From assembly GCF_025151535.1 (NCBI RefSeq), contig NZ_CP102288.1, positions 501,501-565,500 of the forward strand: 64,000 nucleotides of DNA. Direction: 5' to 3'. Source of the stretch: Segatella copri DSM 18205 (GTDB lineage: Bacteria; Bacteroidota; Bacteroidia; Bacteroidales; Bacteroidaceae). The notes beneath the pieces were generated by a model. It did not search any database. It was not told the DNA's origin and worked only from the letters and a program-made list of their open reading frames with translations. A program made the translations under genes and the position numbers. How positions within the stretch are numbered: the first letter of the stretch is position 1; each line of letters starts with the position of its first letter. Below are positions 36,180-44,920 of the stretch, piece after piece.

Positions 36180-37136
36180 ATGAAAAATCAGAAGATGTAT
36201 GAAGCTGATGACAAGATGATCAGCATCATTAGAGACAATTATAACATTTTACAGAGCCTCGGCAGCTTCGGCATCAACCTGGGCTTTGGTGATAAAACTG
36301 TGCGCGAAGTTTGCGAAGAACAGCAGGTGGATACCTATACTTTCTTGGCTGTGGTCAATTATACCATCAATGGTTATAAAGAGTATGACAATGCCGACCG
36401 TTTGTCGTTACCGACCCTTTTGCATTATCTCAAGGCATCCCATGTCTATTATATTGATTTCCAGTTGCCTTTCATCCGTAAGGAACTCGTTGAGGCTTTG
36501 GATGAAACAGATAATCTGGCACGTCTTATCCTCAAACTTTATGATGATTATGCCCATAGTATAACCAATCATATGCGGTATGAAGAAAAGATGGTATTCC
36601 CTTATGTTCAGGCACTTATAGATGGTAATGCCAATGCAAGCTTTGATATAGAAACCTTCTCGAAGCACCATGCTCAGGTAGATATGAAGTTAAAGGAACT
36701 CAAGAGTATCATTATCAAGTATTTGCCTTCTGATGGCTTGCATAATAATCAGCTCAGCGCCACTCTTTATGATATATATAATAATGAGGAATGGCTGAAA
36801 CATCATTCTGAGGTTGAGGAAGAAATCTTTATTCCTGCAGTAAGAAATGCAGAGCGTAAACTGAAGCAGAACGATGTGAGTGCCAAGATTTCGAGCATGA
36901 TTAATCAGACTCCGATGAGTGACGAACAGTTGAGCGACCGTGAGAAAGATGTGATAGTTGCTTTGGTTCAGGGAATGACCAACAAGGAGATTGCTGACCA
37001 CCTGTTTATCTCTATCAATACGGTTATTACGCATCGCAGAAACATCGCCCGAAAGCTTCAGATTCACTCTCCTGCAGGTCTTACAATTTATGCCATCGTG
37101 AACAATTTGGTTGATATTTCTTCTGTAAAGCTGTAG
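36180..37136 (+). CDS. ScdA_N-hemerythrin-LuxR fusion regulator
   Basis: 318 residues in three parts. Residues ~20-70 resemble the ScdA_N/DUF542 domain (GFGDKTVREVCEEQQVDTY), though without its usual Cys pair. Residues ~80-230 form a hemerythrin-like helical bundle with spaced His and Glu (HSITNHMRYEEKMVF, KHHAQVD, KHHSEVEEEIF), suited to a di-iron site. Residues ~250-315 are a LuxR/GerE helix-turn-helix (SDREKDVIVALVQGMTNKEI). YtfE/Ric/ScdA proteins repair Fe-S clusters after nitrosative or oxidative stress. The fusion suggests a transcription factor that senses O2 or NO through its iron site; this is inferred. Confidence 0.8.
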   Translation: MKNQKMYEADDKMISIIRDNYNILQSLGSFGINLGFGDKTVREVCEEQQVDTYTFLAVVNYTINGYKEYDNADRLSLPTLLHYLKASHVYYIDFQLPFIRKELVEALDETDNLARLILKLYDDYAHSITNHMRYEEKMVFPYVQALIDGNANASFDIETFSKHHAQVDMKLKELKSIIIKYLPSDGLHNNQLSATLYDIYNNEEWLKHHSEVEEEIFIPAVRNAERKLKQNDVSAKISSMINQTPMSDEQLSDREKDVIVALVQGMTNKEIADHLFISINTVITHRRNIARKLQIHSPAGLTIYAIVNNLVDISSVKL

Positions 37137-37178
37137 TTTATCTGTGGAATATCGTTTAAATAATGTTATTTTTCCTAA

Positions 37179-37222
37179 AATGATAGCGCCTTCCTCTCAC
37201 ATGAGGGGAAGGCGCTATCATT
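37179..37222. terminator. Bidirectional terminator
   Basis: AATGATAGCGCCTTCC pairs perfectly with its complement (37207-37222) around a short loop, between two convergent regulator genes. Confidence 0.88.
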
Positions 37223-37267
37223 ATATTTAGGTATGTGATGATTCTGCATCACTATTTATGGTGAAGG

Positions 37268-37897
37268 CTAGATCATATTGATGTCAACAAAACCATGCAT
37301 CACAGCATAAATGGTGAGTGAAGACACACTTTTTAATCCCAATTTTTCCTGTATTTTCTTGCGATGGGTAATCACTGTAGTCAGTCCGATACAGAGTTGG
37401 TCGGCTATCTCTTTGTTGATTTTCCCTTGTGCTACCAGAGATAATACCTCTATTTCTCTATCCGACAGAACTTTTTCCTGAGTGACAGGGGGCATGGCAG
37501 GGATATGTTCGCCATGAGGATGACCGGAATGCTGCAGGTTGAGAAGATCTTTTATCAGGTATCCTTCTGGTACATTGACGCAGAGACAATGAAATTCTGC
37601 AAGTTGCGAATTGGGATCGTTGCTGGGTGTTAGAACGATCACGTGGCGGTTCCTGTTGCCCTGTGTGAAGAAGTAACGGTGTTCCAGTACAATGTGCATA
37701 GATACAAAGCTATGAACAAAGTGGTCTGGATTGTTTGCCTCGTACTGACGGAACGAACCGAAGGTCGAGATTTTCATCATGGGCATCACCGACTCAAGCA
37801 GTTGTCTGAGTCCCATTGCGGCGAGTGTATTACTCTCTACTATTGCCATTTCCGGCATCTGTTTGCCAGCCATGGCTTTCATCATTTCTTCATTCAT
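37268..37897 (-). CDS. LuxR-family response regulator-like protein
   Basis: 209 residues. The N-terminal ~110 residues resemble a receiver domain in length and layout but lack its acidic pocket and phosphoacceptor pattern. The C-terminal helix-turn-helix (SDREIEVLSLVAQGKINKEI) closely matches that of the hemerythrin fusion across the terminator, so the pair are paralogues in DNA-binding part. The two genes are tail to tail. The input signal is unknown. A role linked to the iron-bundle regulator is inferred from position. Confidence 0.75.
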   Translation of the reverse strand: MNEEMMKAMAGKQMPEMAIVESNTLAAMGLRQLLESVMPMMKISTFGSFRQYEANNPDHFVHSFVSMHIVLEHRYFFTQGNRNRHVIVLTPSNDPNSQLAEFHCLCVNVPEGYLIKDLLNLQHSGHPHGEHIPAMPPVTQEKVLSDREIEVLSLVAQGKINKEIADQLCIGLTTVITHRKKIQEKLGLKSVSSLTIYAVMHGFVDINMI

Positions 37898-37950
37898 CTC
37901 TGTTTATTTTATTTCTGCTAGTGAAGTTGGGTTATACTTATATCTTGTTT

Positions 37951-39216
37951 TTACAAGAATGGAGTGAGTACCTTTGCGGCAAACCATCCTTTGAATCTTT
38001 GCCAGCCTGTACGCCACTCTCTCCAGTTCTTCTCATTGAGTAAGAAACTGTCTTTCTTTTCCCCATCAAAGAGCTGTACCAGTTGTTGGGTAGTGCAAGA
38101 ATCCACAATCACTGCATTCTCTTCATAGTCCCAGCGCAGGCTTCGGGCATTGAGATTGGCACTGCCAACGGTACAGAACTTGCCGTCTACCATGATAATC
38201 TTGGTATGGTGGAAGCCCCGTGTGTACATCCAAACATTGCATCCTGCCTTCATCAGTTTGTGGGCATTATAGAAACCGCAGTCAGGAGTCAGCGGAATAT
38301 CGCTCTTGGTAGAGAGCATGATTTCTACTTTCACTCCTCTTTTCACAGCATTCTTCAATGCCTTTTTGAGTTTATGACTCAAGGTGAAGTAGGGGCTGAT
38401 AATCTTGATGCTGTCCTGTGCATCATTGATGGCATTCACATAGAAATATCGGATGATATCCTTTGTAATATGCGGTTCGCGGTTGATGATGCCGACCATC
38501 TTTCTGTAGGCTGTTGCTGTTGTATCTGGCTTGAGATTCTCTACCAGATAATCCTTCTTCTTATATCTCCAGAACTCAGTGCTGTGCACATTCTGTCCGC
38601 TCACCTTATTCCACATTTTGAGGAATATCTTCTGCAGGGTATTCACCTCGCTTCCGTCGATGCGGCAGTGCATATCGTGCCATTCACCTACTACCTCAGT
38701 ACCTTTTATATAATAGTCGGCAACGTTCATACCGCCTGTGTAGGCAATCTGTCCGTCAATGATTACAATTTTGCGGTGATCACGATTGAAAATTGCATGT
38801 ACCCATGGAAACTTCAGGGGCTTATATTCATAAATCTCTATGCCGTTGGCACGGATTTTCTTGAGATGTCTCTTTCGCAGAGGCTTATTGTTGGAAGAGT
38901 TTCCGAAACCATCATATAAGGCTCTCACCTTCACACCCTCCTTGACTTTCTGAGCTAGCAGGTCGAAGAGGAGGGAGGCGATGCTGTCGTTGCGAAAGTT
39001 GAAGTATTCCAGATGTACACTATGTTTAGCCTGTCGGATTGCCTGGAACATATCATCAAACTTTTCCTGACCGTTCATCAGTAGGGTTACTGAATTATCG
39101 TGAGAAAAGCTGACACCTTTCCCACGAAGCTGATTTACGATCAGTGAATCGCTGGTCTGTGCGCTGCACAGCGAACAAGACAGCCATAATGTTGCTATTA
39201 ATAAAAAATATCTCAT
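37951..39216 (-). CDS. cls: Phospholipase D-family cardiolipin synthase
   Basis: 421 residues. It has a signal peptide (SLCSAQ, residue ~20) rather than the two membrane segments of classical Cls. Two HKD motifs are complete: His147-x-Lys149-x4-Asp154 (HRKIVIIDG) and His337-x-Lys339-x4-Asp344 (HTKIIMVDG). The PLD fold joins two phosphatidylglycerols into cardiolipin or hydrolyses phospholipids. It follows kdsD on the same strand with 60 bp between. A secreted phospholipase is the alternative. Confidence 0.82.
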   Translation of the reverse strand: MRYFLLIATLWLSCSLCSAQTSDSLIVNQLRGKGVSFSHDNSVTLLMNGQEKFDDMFQAIRQAKHSVHLEYFNFRNDSIASLLFDLLAQKVKEGVKVRALYDGFGNSSNNKPLRKRHLKKIRANGIEIYEYKPLKFPWVHAIFNRDHRKIVIIDGQIAYTGGMNVADYYIKGTEVVGEWHDMHCRIDGSEVNTLQKIFLKMWNKVSGQNVHSTEFWRYKKKDYLVENLKPDTTATAYRKMVGIINREPHITKDIIRYFYVNAINDAQDSIKIISPYFTLSHKLKKALKNAVKRGVKVEIMLSTKSDIPLTPDCGFYNAHKLMKAGCNVWMYTRGFHHTKIIMVDGKFCTVGSANLNARSLRWDYEENAVIVDSCTTQQLVQLFDGEKKDSFLLNEKNWREWRTGWQRFKGWFAAKVLTPFL

Positions 39217-39227
39217 CTTATCTATAA

Positions 39228-39269
39228 CCGTGTTATCTATAAATCCGTGTAATCTGTGTTATCCGTGCC
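39228..39269. repeat. CCGTGTTAT-like short direct repeats
   Basis: CCGTGTTAT (39228), CCGTGTAAT (39245), CTGTGTTAT (39254) and CCGTGCC (39263) lie between kdsD and cls. They are short near-repeats with no known function. Confidence 0.45.
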
Positions 39270-39276
39270 TAAAAAA

Positions 39277-40257
39277 TTATACCATGCAGGCATAGTGATC
39301 TACAATGCCCTTCAGATGATTATCCTTGTCTACAACCAGTACCGTATGCACCTTATACTTGTGCATGATGCGCTGAATCTCCGAAATCTTCGTCTTCGGA
39401 GTTACCATTTTCGGAGTGGTGGTCATGATGTCGCTTACAGTCTTGTTGAAGAATTCAGCCTGCCATTTCTCCATGGCGCGTCGGATATCACCATCGGTAA
39501 TAAGTCCGATAACGTGGTTGTCTTCATCCAATGAGATACCCAATCCCAGTTTGCCCTTGCTTACGTGGATGATAGCCTCGCCCAGGTGCATTTCCTTAGG
39601 AATGATAGGCATATCATCGCTGCGCATCACATCTTCTGCAGTGGTCAGCAGTCGTTTGCCTAATTCTCCACCAGGATGGAACTGTGCAAAGTCACGAGGC
39701 TTGAAGTGGCGTACCTGCATCAGGGCGATAGCCAGTGCATCACCCATAGCCAATGCTGCAGTAGTACTGCTGGTAGGGGCGAGGTTCAGCGGACAAGCCT
39801 CCTTCTTTACCTTTACGGTGATATGGTGGTTGGAGTATTTTGCCAGCAGGGAATCTGGATTTCCGGTGATGGAAATGATAGGAACATTCATGTGGAGTAC
39901 CATCGGGATGAAACGGAGCAGTTCATCGGTCTGACCGCTGTTACTCAGTGCCAGAACCACATCCTTGTCGGTCATCACACCTAAATCGCCGTGATAGACA
40001 TCCAGTGGATTGATGTAGAAGGCTGGTGTGCCTGTAGAGGCAAGTGTAGCGGCAATCTTGGCACCTACGTGTCCACTCTTGCCCACACCTGTTACGATAA
40101 TCTTGCCTTGGCAATGATACATCATGTCTACTGCTTTCTCAAAGTTGTCGTCCAGATAAGGTATCTGGTCGAGGATGGCCTGCGCCTCGTCTCTAAGAGC
40201 CTGTTCGCCATAACCGCGAACAATCTTATCATCTATTTTGCTATTTTTATCGGTCAT
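39277..40257 (-). CDS. kdsD: D-arabinose-5-phosphate isomerase (KdsD/KpsF)
   Basis: 326 residues: an SIS domain (GKIIVTGVGKSGHVGAKIA, residues ~52-70) followed by two CBS domains (about 210-326). It converts ribulose-5-phosphate to arabinose-5-phosphate, the first step to the Kdo of lipopolysaccharide. It lies 61 bp downstream of kdsA on the same strand, so two successive Kdo-pathway enzymes are adjacent. Confidence 0.92.
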   Translation of the reverse strand: MTDKNSKIDDKIVRGYGEQALRDEAQAILDQIPYLDDNFEKAVDMMYHCQGKIIVTGVGKSGHVGAKIAATLASTGTPAFYINPLDVYHGDLGVMTDKDVVLALSNSGQTDELLRFIPMVLHMNVPIISITGNPDSLLAKYSNHHITVKVKKEACPLNLAPTSSTTAALAMGDALAIALMQVRHFKPRDFAQFHPGGELGKRLLTTAEDVMRSDDMPIIPKEMHLGEAIIHVSKGKLGLGISLDEDNHVIGLITDGDIRRAMEKWQAEFFNKTVSDIMTTTPKMVTPKTKISEIQRIMHKYKVHTVLVVDKDNHLKGIVDHYACMV

Positions 40258-40318
40258 TTCTAAATCATTTGAATTGGCTTTCCCTTCGGACGCCGAACGT
40301 TGTTTCTTCGTTCTTCAC

Positions 40319-41068
40319 TTACAGGAGTTCTTCTATAAGTGATTCCAACTTGTTTAATTCCAGCATATTGGCTGCATCGCTCTTGCCCTGGTCTGGGTCT
40401 GGATGTACTTCAAAGAAGTAGCCGGTAGCTCCGAAAGCTTTAGCCGCCTTTGCCATTGCTGGAACGAATTTACGGTCGCCTACGGTCTTGCCGTCACCTG
40501 CACTCGGGCGCTGAACGCTATGGGTACAGTCCATGATGACATTTGGCACAATCTCCTTCATGTCAGGGATGTTTCTGAAATCTACCACGAGATTGTTATA
40601 GCCGAAACAGTTGCCGCGTTCTGTGAGCCAAACTTCCTTGGCACCGCTCTCCAATGCTTTTTCTACAGGATATTTCATATCTCTTCCGCTCAGGAACTGT
40701 GCCTTCTTGATGTTGACGATTTTGCCAGTCTTGGCTGCAGAAACCAGAAGGTCGGTCTGACGGCAGAGGAAGGCTGGAATCTGGAGAATATCACATACTT
40801 CGCCTGCTGCTGAAGCCTGATAACTCTCATGAATATCTGTTGTAACCTGAAGGTTGTACTTCTCTCTGATATCTCCCAGCATCTGGAGTCCTTTCTCCAG
40901 TCCTGGACCACGGAAAGAGTGGATGCTGGTACGGTTGGCTTTGTCGAATGAAGCCTTGAATATGATTTGGGTTCCTAACTTTTTGTTGATGCGGACGAGT
41001 TCCTGAGCTACTGTTTCCAATAGTTCCATTGACTCGATGACGCAAGGACCTGCTATGAATGTTGCCAT
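40319..41068 (-). CDS. kdsA: 3-deoxy-8-phosphooctulonate synthase (KdsA)
   Basis: 249 residues. The N-terminus FIAGPCVIES and the KASFDKANRTS motif are diagnostic, as is TERGNCFGYNNLVVDFRN. It condenses arabinose-5-phosphate (from KdsD) with phosphoenolpyruvate to make Kdo-8-phosphate. It probably forms an operon with kdsD and cls. Confidence 0.95.
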   Translation of the reverse strand: MATFIAGPCVIESMELLETVAQELVRINKKLGTQIIFKASFDKANRTSIHSFRGPGLEKGLQMLGDIREKYNLQVTTDIHESYQASAAGEVCDILQIPAFLCRQTDLLVSAAKTGKIVNIKKAQFLSGRDMKYPVEKALESGAKEVWLTERGNCFGYNNLVVDFRNIPDMKEIVPNVIMDCTHSVQRPSAGDGKTVGDRKFVPAMAKAAKAFGATGYFFEVHPDPDQGKSDAANMLELNKLESLIEELL

Positions 41069-41091
41069 ATTTTTTATAGTTTATAGTTTAT

Positions 41092-41135
41092 AGTTTACAG
41101 TTAATAGGGAGTTAACCTGCTATTAACAGTAAACT
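41092..41135. repeat. Hairpin and TTTATAG repeats before kdsA
   Basis: AGTTTACAGTTAATAG (41092-41107) pairs with CTATTAACAGTAAACT (41120-41135) with one mismatch. The adjacent 41077-41095 is a tandem TATAGTTTATAGTTTATAG stretch. It could act as an RNA structure between mscS and kdsA. Confidence 0.6.
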
Positions 41136-41143
41136 ACAAACTG

Positions 41144-43504
41144 TTAATTATTAACTTGTTTAATTGTAATTTCACGCTGTGGGAACGGAATCTCGATGTT
41201 GTGATCGTTGAGCGTATCGTAGATGCACTCCATGATGGTGGCATCATCGATGGCTTGGGTAAGCACGTTCACCCATACAACAATCTTGAGGGTGATGCAG
41301 CTGTCATCGAAACTCTTCAGTAACACCTTCACACCTTTGTCCTGATAGATACAGTCCAGTTTCATCAGGGCATCAATCAGAATCTGTTTCACTTCCTTCA
41401 CATTGCTGCCATAAGCAATACCTACCTCCAGAATATCCAGCTCATAACCATGATTCTTGGTCATGTTCTTGTAGTTCTTCGAGAAGAGCTGCGAGTTCTG
41501 GAAGGCTATGACCGAACCGTCGGTAGCCTCCAGCATCGTAGAGGTATAACTGATACTGCTCACCTTACCACGGGTGCCGTCACAGATAATATAGTCACCC
41601 ACCTTCACACGGCCCATCATCAGAGAGATGCCGTAGTAGATGTTCTCGAGAATATCCTTTGATGCAAAACCCAGACCGGTTGATAAACCGGCAAAGATAG
41701 CTAGCAGCCATGATTTACCAACCTGGAATACGTTCAGGGCTATCATCAGCCAGATACCCCAGATAATCACCTGCATCACGTTCTTGAACATCACAATCTT
41801 TGAAGCAGCCGACGCCGGGTCTGCCTTCTCGAAGTGATGACGCATGAAATCTACAGAAGTAATGTTGATGTAGTTGAACAGGAAGTACAGACAAGCTACC
41901 TCTGAAATACTGAGAAGCGATGCAGTGAAGTTGCTGGTCTTGATATAATCCTTGTTGAATATCTCCCATGTCGTATCACTCATGTTGAATACATCTGCAG
42001 CCCAATAGATAGAGATGATGAACGAGAGCACGCCTGAAATAGGGAGCAATACCTTGTAGATAAAGCGGTACAGCCATTTGTCGGTAATCGCCTTGTCAGC
42101 CAACTTCTTACGCTTGGCATATACGCTGAGCCATCCTTCGCAACAGGTGATGGTAAGCACGCAGGTAAGCTGCATGGTCCACCAGATGATAAACTGGACG
42201 GCAAGCAGTGTGAAACCTGTCCAGGCAAAAATGGTACTTACTCCGAATACGGCAAGCGATATGAATGCGTATGTCTTGTCGGTACGCAACACCTGATTGT
42301 GCTTTCTGCCAATCACATTCCACTGCCAGAGAGCGCAGAGCAGAAGGACTGGTGGAAAGATGAGATTTACAAGGCCGTTTGGTATCAGGATGATACGGAA
42401 CACGATAACGATGAAACCTACCAGCATCAATGGCGAATAGATACGGAAGGTATTCTTGATCTTATCGTTGTCTACACGTAGCAGGATAGATACCAGAATG
42501 ACGCCAACCAGCCAGGAATATTCTACCAGCAGCTGGCTTGCCATAATCACGAAGTTCTGGGTAACCGCCATTCTTATGATACCCAGGATGAATGCGAAGG
42601 TTACTACCGTCATCGCCATGATAAGGCATGGTCGTTTTGCCATAAAACTTTCCTTTCTGTTCTCGAACATACCATGCTTCATGAGTTGGGTAATCACGAT
42701 GCGGATGGTAAAGAGATTGAGGAAGATGGAGATGAGTCCCCAGAAGATGATGATACTAAAGAGGATGAAGATGATACGTACATCCCATTGCGACATCATG
42801 CCCGGAACGGGCTTGTATTTCTCGGTTACAGACGTCTTCGCCTCCTTATAGTTCATGCTGAAGTTACGGAGTATGCGCAGATAGTTGTCGCCTCCATTAT
42901 TGAAGATGCTGTTCTGGATATCTTCGTATCTGCGGTTGGCATAGTCGTTGAGTGCCTGTAACTTACGGTCGGTTCGGTCGTAAGCCTGCACATAGGCTTG
43001 CAACTGTTTCTGTTTCTCTACCAGCTGGCGGCGGATATTGACAGCCAGAGTCAGGTCAACGTTTCGGTTCACCTGTGCTTCTTCGCTGAGAAACATGGTG
43101 TTCATGCCGTAGAGATAGTTGATGAGCGAATCGAAACGAGCCACCTCAACATTGTTCTTCTTGATCATCTGGCGGAAAGGAACAGCCTTCGTCTTAAACT
43201 TCTTAAACTGCTCTGTAGCCTCATGACAGGCATACGTCATGTCGAAAATATACCCATTGCGCTGCGAATAGAGCATGATGGAGTTCTGGTCAGCCTGTTT
43301 CACAATACTGATGAGTTCCTGAATCACAGCCAACTGTTGAGCCTTGGCAGCTTGGTTCTGTTTCTCCAAGTCTATGTGATAGTTGGTCAATTCTGTACGC
43401 AGCATATAGAGCGTTGTGTCCAGGTTGGCTTCCTTGAGCACTGCGTTGCTTGGCAGCACGAATGCCACCATCAGCAGAATTATGATGTATAGTCTCTTCT
43501 TCAT
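41144..43504 (-). CDS. MscS-family mechanosensitive channel
   Basis: 786 residues from ATG 43504, which opens a good signal peptide (ending LPSNA). The longer frame from 43618 starts upstream of the -7 box and so is less likely. A periplasmic, coiled-coil-rich N-terminal third is followed by many membrane segments and the MscS core (GLSTGLGFASKDILENIYYG, pore helix) with a C-terminal cytoplasmic beta-domain. It should open under hypo-osmotic shock. The large form resembles multi-TM MscS relatives such as MscK or YbdG. Confidence 0.85.
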   Translation of the reverse strand: MKKRLYIIILLMVAFVLPSNAVLKEANLDTTLYMLRTELTNYHIDLEKQNQAAKAQQLAVIQELISIVKQADQNSIMLYSQRNGYIFDMTYACHEATEQFKKFKTKAVPFRQMIKKNNVEVARFDSLINYLYGMNTMFLSEEAQVNRNVDLTLAVNIRRQLVEKQKQLQAYVQAYDRTDRKLQALNDYANRRYEDIQNSIFNNGGDNYLRILRNFSMNYKEAKTSVTEKYKPVPGMMSQWDVRIIFILFSIIIFWGLISIFLNLFTIRIVITQLMKHGMFENRKESFMAKRPCLIMAMTVVTFAFILGIIRMAVTQNFVIMASQLLVEYSWLVGVILVSILLRVDNDKIKNTFRIYSPLMLVGFIVIVFRIILIPNGLVNLIFPPVLLLCALWQWNVIGRKHNQVLRTDKTYAFISLAVFGVSTIFAWTGFTLLAVQFIIWWTMQLTCVLTITCCEGWLSVYAKRKKLADKAITDKWLYRFIYKVLLPISGVLSFIISIYWAADVFNMSDTTWEIFNKDYIKTSNFTASLLSISEVACLYFLFNYINITSVDFMRHHFEKADPASAASKIVMFKNVMQVIIWGIWLMIALNVFQVGKSWLLAIFAGLSTGLGFASKDILENIYYGISLMMGRVKVGDYIICDGTRGKVSSISYTSTMLEATDGSVIAFQNSQLFSKNYKNMTKNHGYELDILEVGIAYGSNVKEVKQILIDALMKLDCIYQDKGVKVLLKSFDDSCITLKIVVWVNVLTQAIDDATIMECIYDTLNDHNIEIPFPQREITIKQVNN

Positions 43505-43522
43505 ATTTAGTAAATTTGACTG

Positions 43523-43553
43523 CAAAGTTATTAATAATTCGTGAAAAAGCAAA
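43523..43553 (-). promoter_or_regulatory. Promoter of the mscS-like gene
   Basis: On the minus strand: TTTG (43553-43550), 19 bp, TAACTTTG (43530-43523), about 19 bp before ATG 43504. It fixes the start. Confidence 0.78.
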
Positions 43554-43611
43554 GAGAAAATCGCCTTTTTTGATATATTAGCACCTTTACGTTCGATTTT
43601 TAGGGTTATCT

Positions 43612-43643
43612 TTTGCATTTTTCATATAAATTGATTACATTTG
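43612..43643 (+). promoter_or_regulatory. Promoter of the GlcNAc-kinase-like gene
   Basis: TTTG (43612-43615), 20 bp, TACATTTG (43636-43643), 38 bp before the ATG. Confidence 0.75.
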
Positions 43644-43680
43644 CAACGTCAAAGGATACGTTAATTAATCAGATAAGAAT

Positions 43681-44631
43681 ATGAAGATACTCATAGCAGA
43701 TAGTGGCAGTACCAAGACCGATTGGGCTCTGGTTGATGAACAGGGTAACGTGATGGTTACCTCTAAGACGCAGGGCATCAGTCCGATTCATCAGAGTGAT
43801 GCCGAGATATTGGATGTATTGTGTAAGGAACTTGTTCTGTCAGAGCAGCCTCAGGAGGTTTTCTTTTATGGCAGTGGAGTAACCGAGGCGATGAAGTCTC
43901 GCATGAAATCACTCTTGCAGCAGTCTTTTCCCGAAGCCAAGGTTGAGGCAGAAGGTGATATGCTGGGAGCAGCCCGTGCCCTCTTTGGCAAGAAACCGGG
44001 TATCGCTTGTATTTTGGGAACCGGTGCCAACAGTTGTCTTTACGATGGAGAGAAGATTGTGATGAACACGCCTCCGTTGGGATATATCCTGGGCGATGAG
44101 GGTAGTGGGGCAGTAATCGGCAAACTTTTCCTTAATGGTATCTTCAAGGGCACTTTGCCTGTATCGCTAAAGAATAAATATCTTGCCTGGTCGGGCTTGG
44201 ATTATCCTACTATTATTAATAAGGTGTACAGACAGCCGCTTGCCAATCGCTTTCTGGCTTCCATCTGTCCTTTTATCTCAGAACAGATAGCAGAAGGTGA
44301 GAAACACGAGAACGGGACTGACGAACTGAATGAAGCGATGTCTCTCTATCGTATGATACTGGAGAGTTTCAATCAGTTCTACGCAAAGAATCTCACACCT
44401 TATATTAAATATGTCAAGGCGAGCACCGAGGATATTAGCCAGTTGGAGCCAGGCATGAAGGCATGGCATTCATCCTTGGAAGAAGAAATCCCGATGCTTG
44501 GTTTTGTTGGAAGCATAGCTCATTACTTTGAATCACCTTTGAGAAATGTGATGGAGGATGAGTTTCATCTCAAGATTTCCCAGATTTTGAAAGCCCCGAT
44601 GCCGGGGTTGATAAAATATCATATTAATTAA
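43681..44631 (+). CDS. N-acetylglucosamine-kinase-like ATPase (BadF/BcrAD family)
   Basis: 316 residues. The phosphate-1 motif ADSGSTKTDWAL (residues ~5-16) and GTGANSCLYDG mark the ASKHA fold; GYILGDEGSGA is typical of GlcNAc kinase-like proteins. It probably phosphorylates an amino sugar, salvaging peptidoglycan or chitin-derived GlcNAc. It has its own promoter and terminator, so it is not part of the following PUL. Confidence 0.82.
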   Translation: MKILIADSGSTKTDWALVDEQGNVMVTSKTQGISPIHQSDAEILDVLCKELVLSEQPQEVFFYGSGVTEAMKSRMKSLLQQSFPEAKVEAEGDMLGAARALFGKKPGIACILGTGANSCLYDGEKIVMNTPPLGYILGDEGSGAVIGKLFLNGIFKGTLPVSLKNKYLAWSGLDYPTIINKVYRQPLANRFLASICPFISEQIAEGEKHENGTDELNEAMSLYRMILESFNQFYAKNLTPYIKYVKASTEDISQLEPGMKAWHSSLEEEIPMLGFVGSIAHYFESPLRNVMEDEFHLKISQILKAPMPGLIKYHIN

Positions 44632-44640
44632 ACTATTTTT

Positions 44641-44680
44641 GCACCAAAATGTATTTTATGCTATATTTTGGTGCTTTTTC
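44641..44680 (+). terminator. Terminator of the kinase-like gene
   Basis: GCACCAAAAT (44641-44650) pairs with ATTTTGGTGC (44665-44674), followed by TTTTTC. Confidence 0.88.
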
Positions 44681-44726
44681 GTTAAAAAATGTAGGTTGCG
44701 CAACATTTTATACGTAATTGATTAAC

Positions 44727-44766
44727 CAAAACATACCCCATTGTGTCTGTTTTTTATCTATCTTTG
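44727..44766 (+). promoter_or_regulatory. PUL promoter of susC with extended shared element
   Basis: CAAAA, then CATAC (44732-44736), 10 bp, then CTGTTTTTTATCTATCTTTG (44747-44766), whose end is the -7 box TATCTTTG. No TTTG sits at -33. The same layout recurs at 56309-56349. This suggests a site for a PUL regulator replacing the -33 element. Confidence 0.7.
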
Positions 44767-44771
44767 CCCCC

Positions 44772-44920
44772 GAAAAGTAAATGTAAACAACGATAAATCG
44801 AGGCAATCCTCATAACCGAGGCTTATACCTTATTTATATAAAGGCAATATTCGACCTATGTTACATAGGCCCTATATTACACCTAGAAGCAACAATTATT
44901 AATTTAAACCTAAAGTAATT
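44772..44920 (+). other. susC 5' leader
   Basis: About 150 nt lie between the start point and the susC ATG, with a CCTATG/CATAGG hairpin (about 44855-44871). Long leaders are common in susC genes and can be targets of small RNAs. I see no ORF. Confidence 0.5.

Noticed and set aside
43505..43618. Longer start for the mscS-like gene
   Set aside because: The extra 38 codons lie across and upstream of the -33/-7 promoter and precede an obvious signal peptide at 43504.
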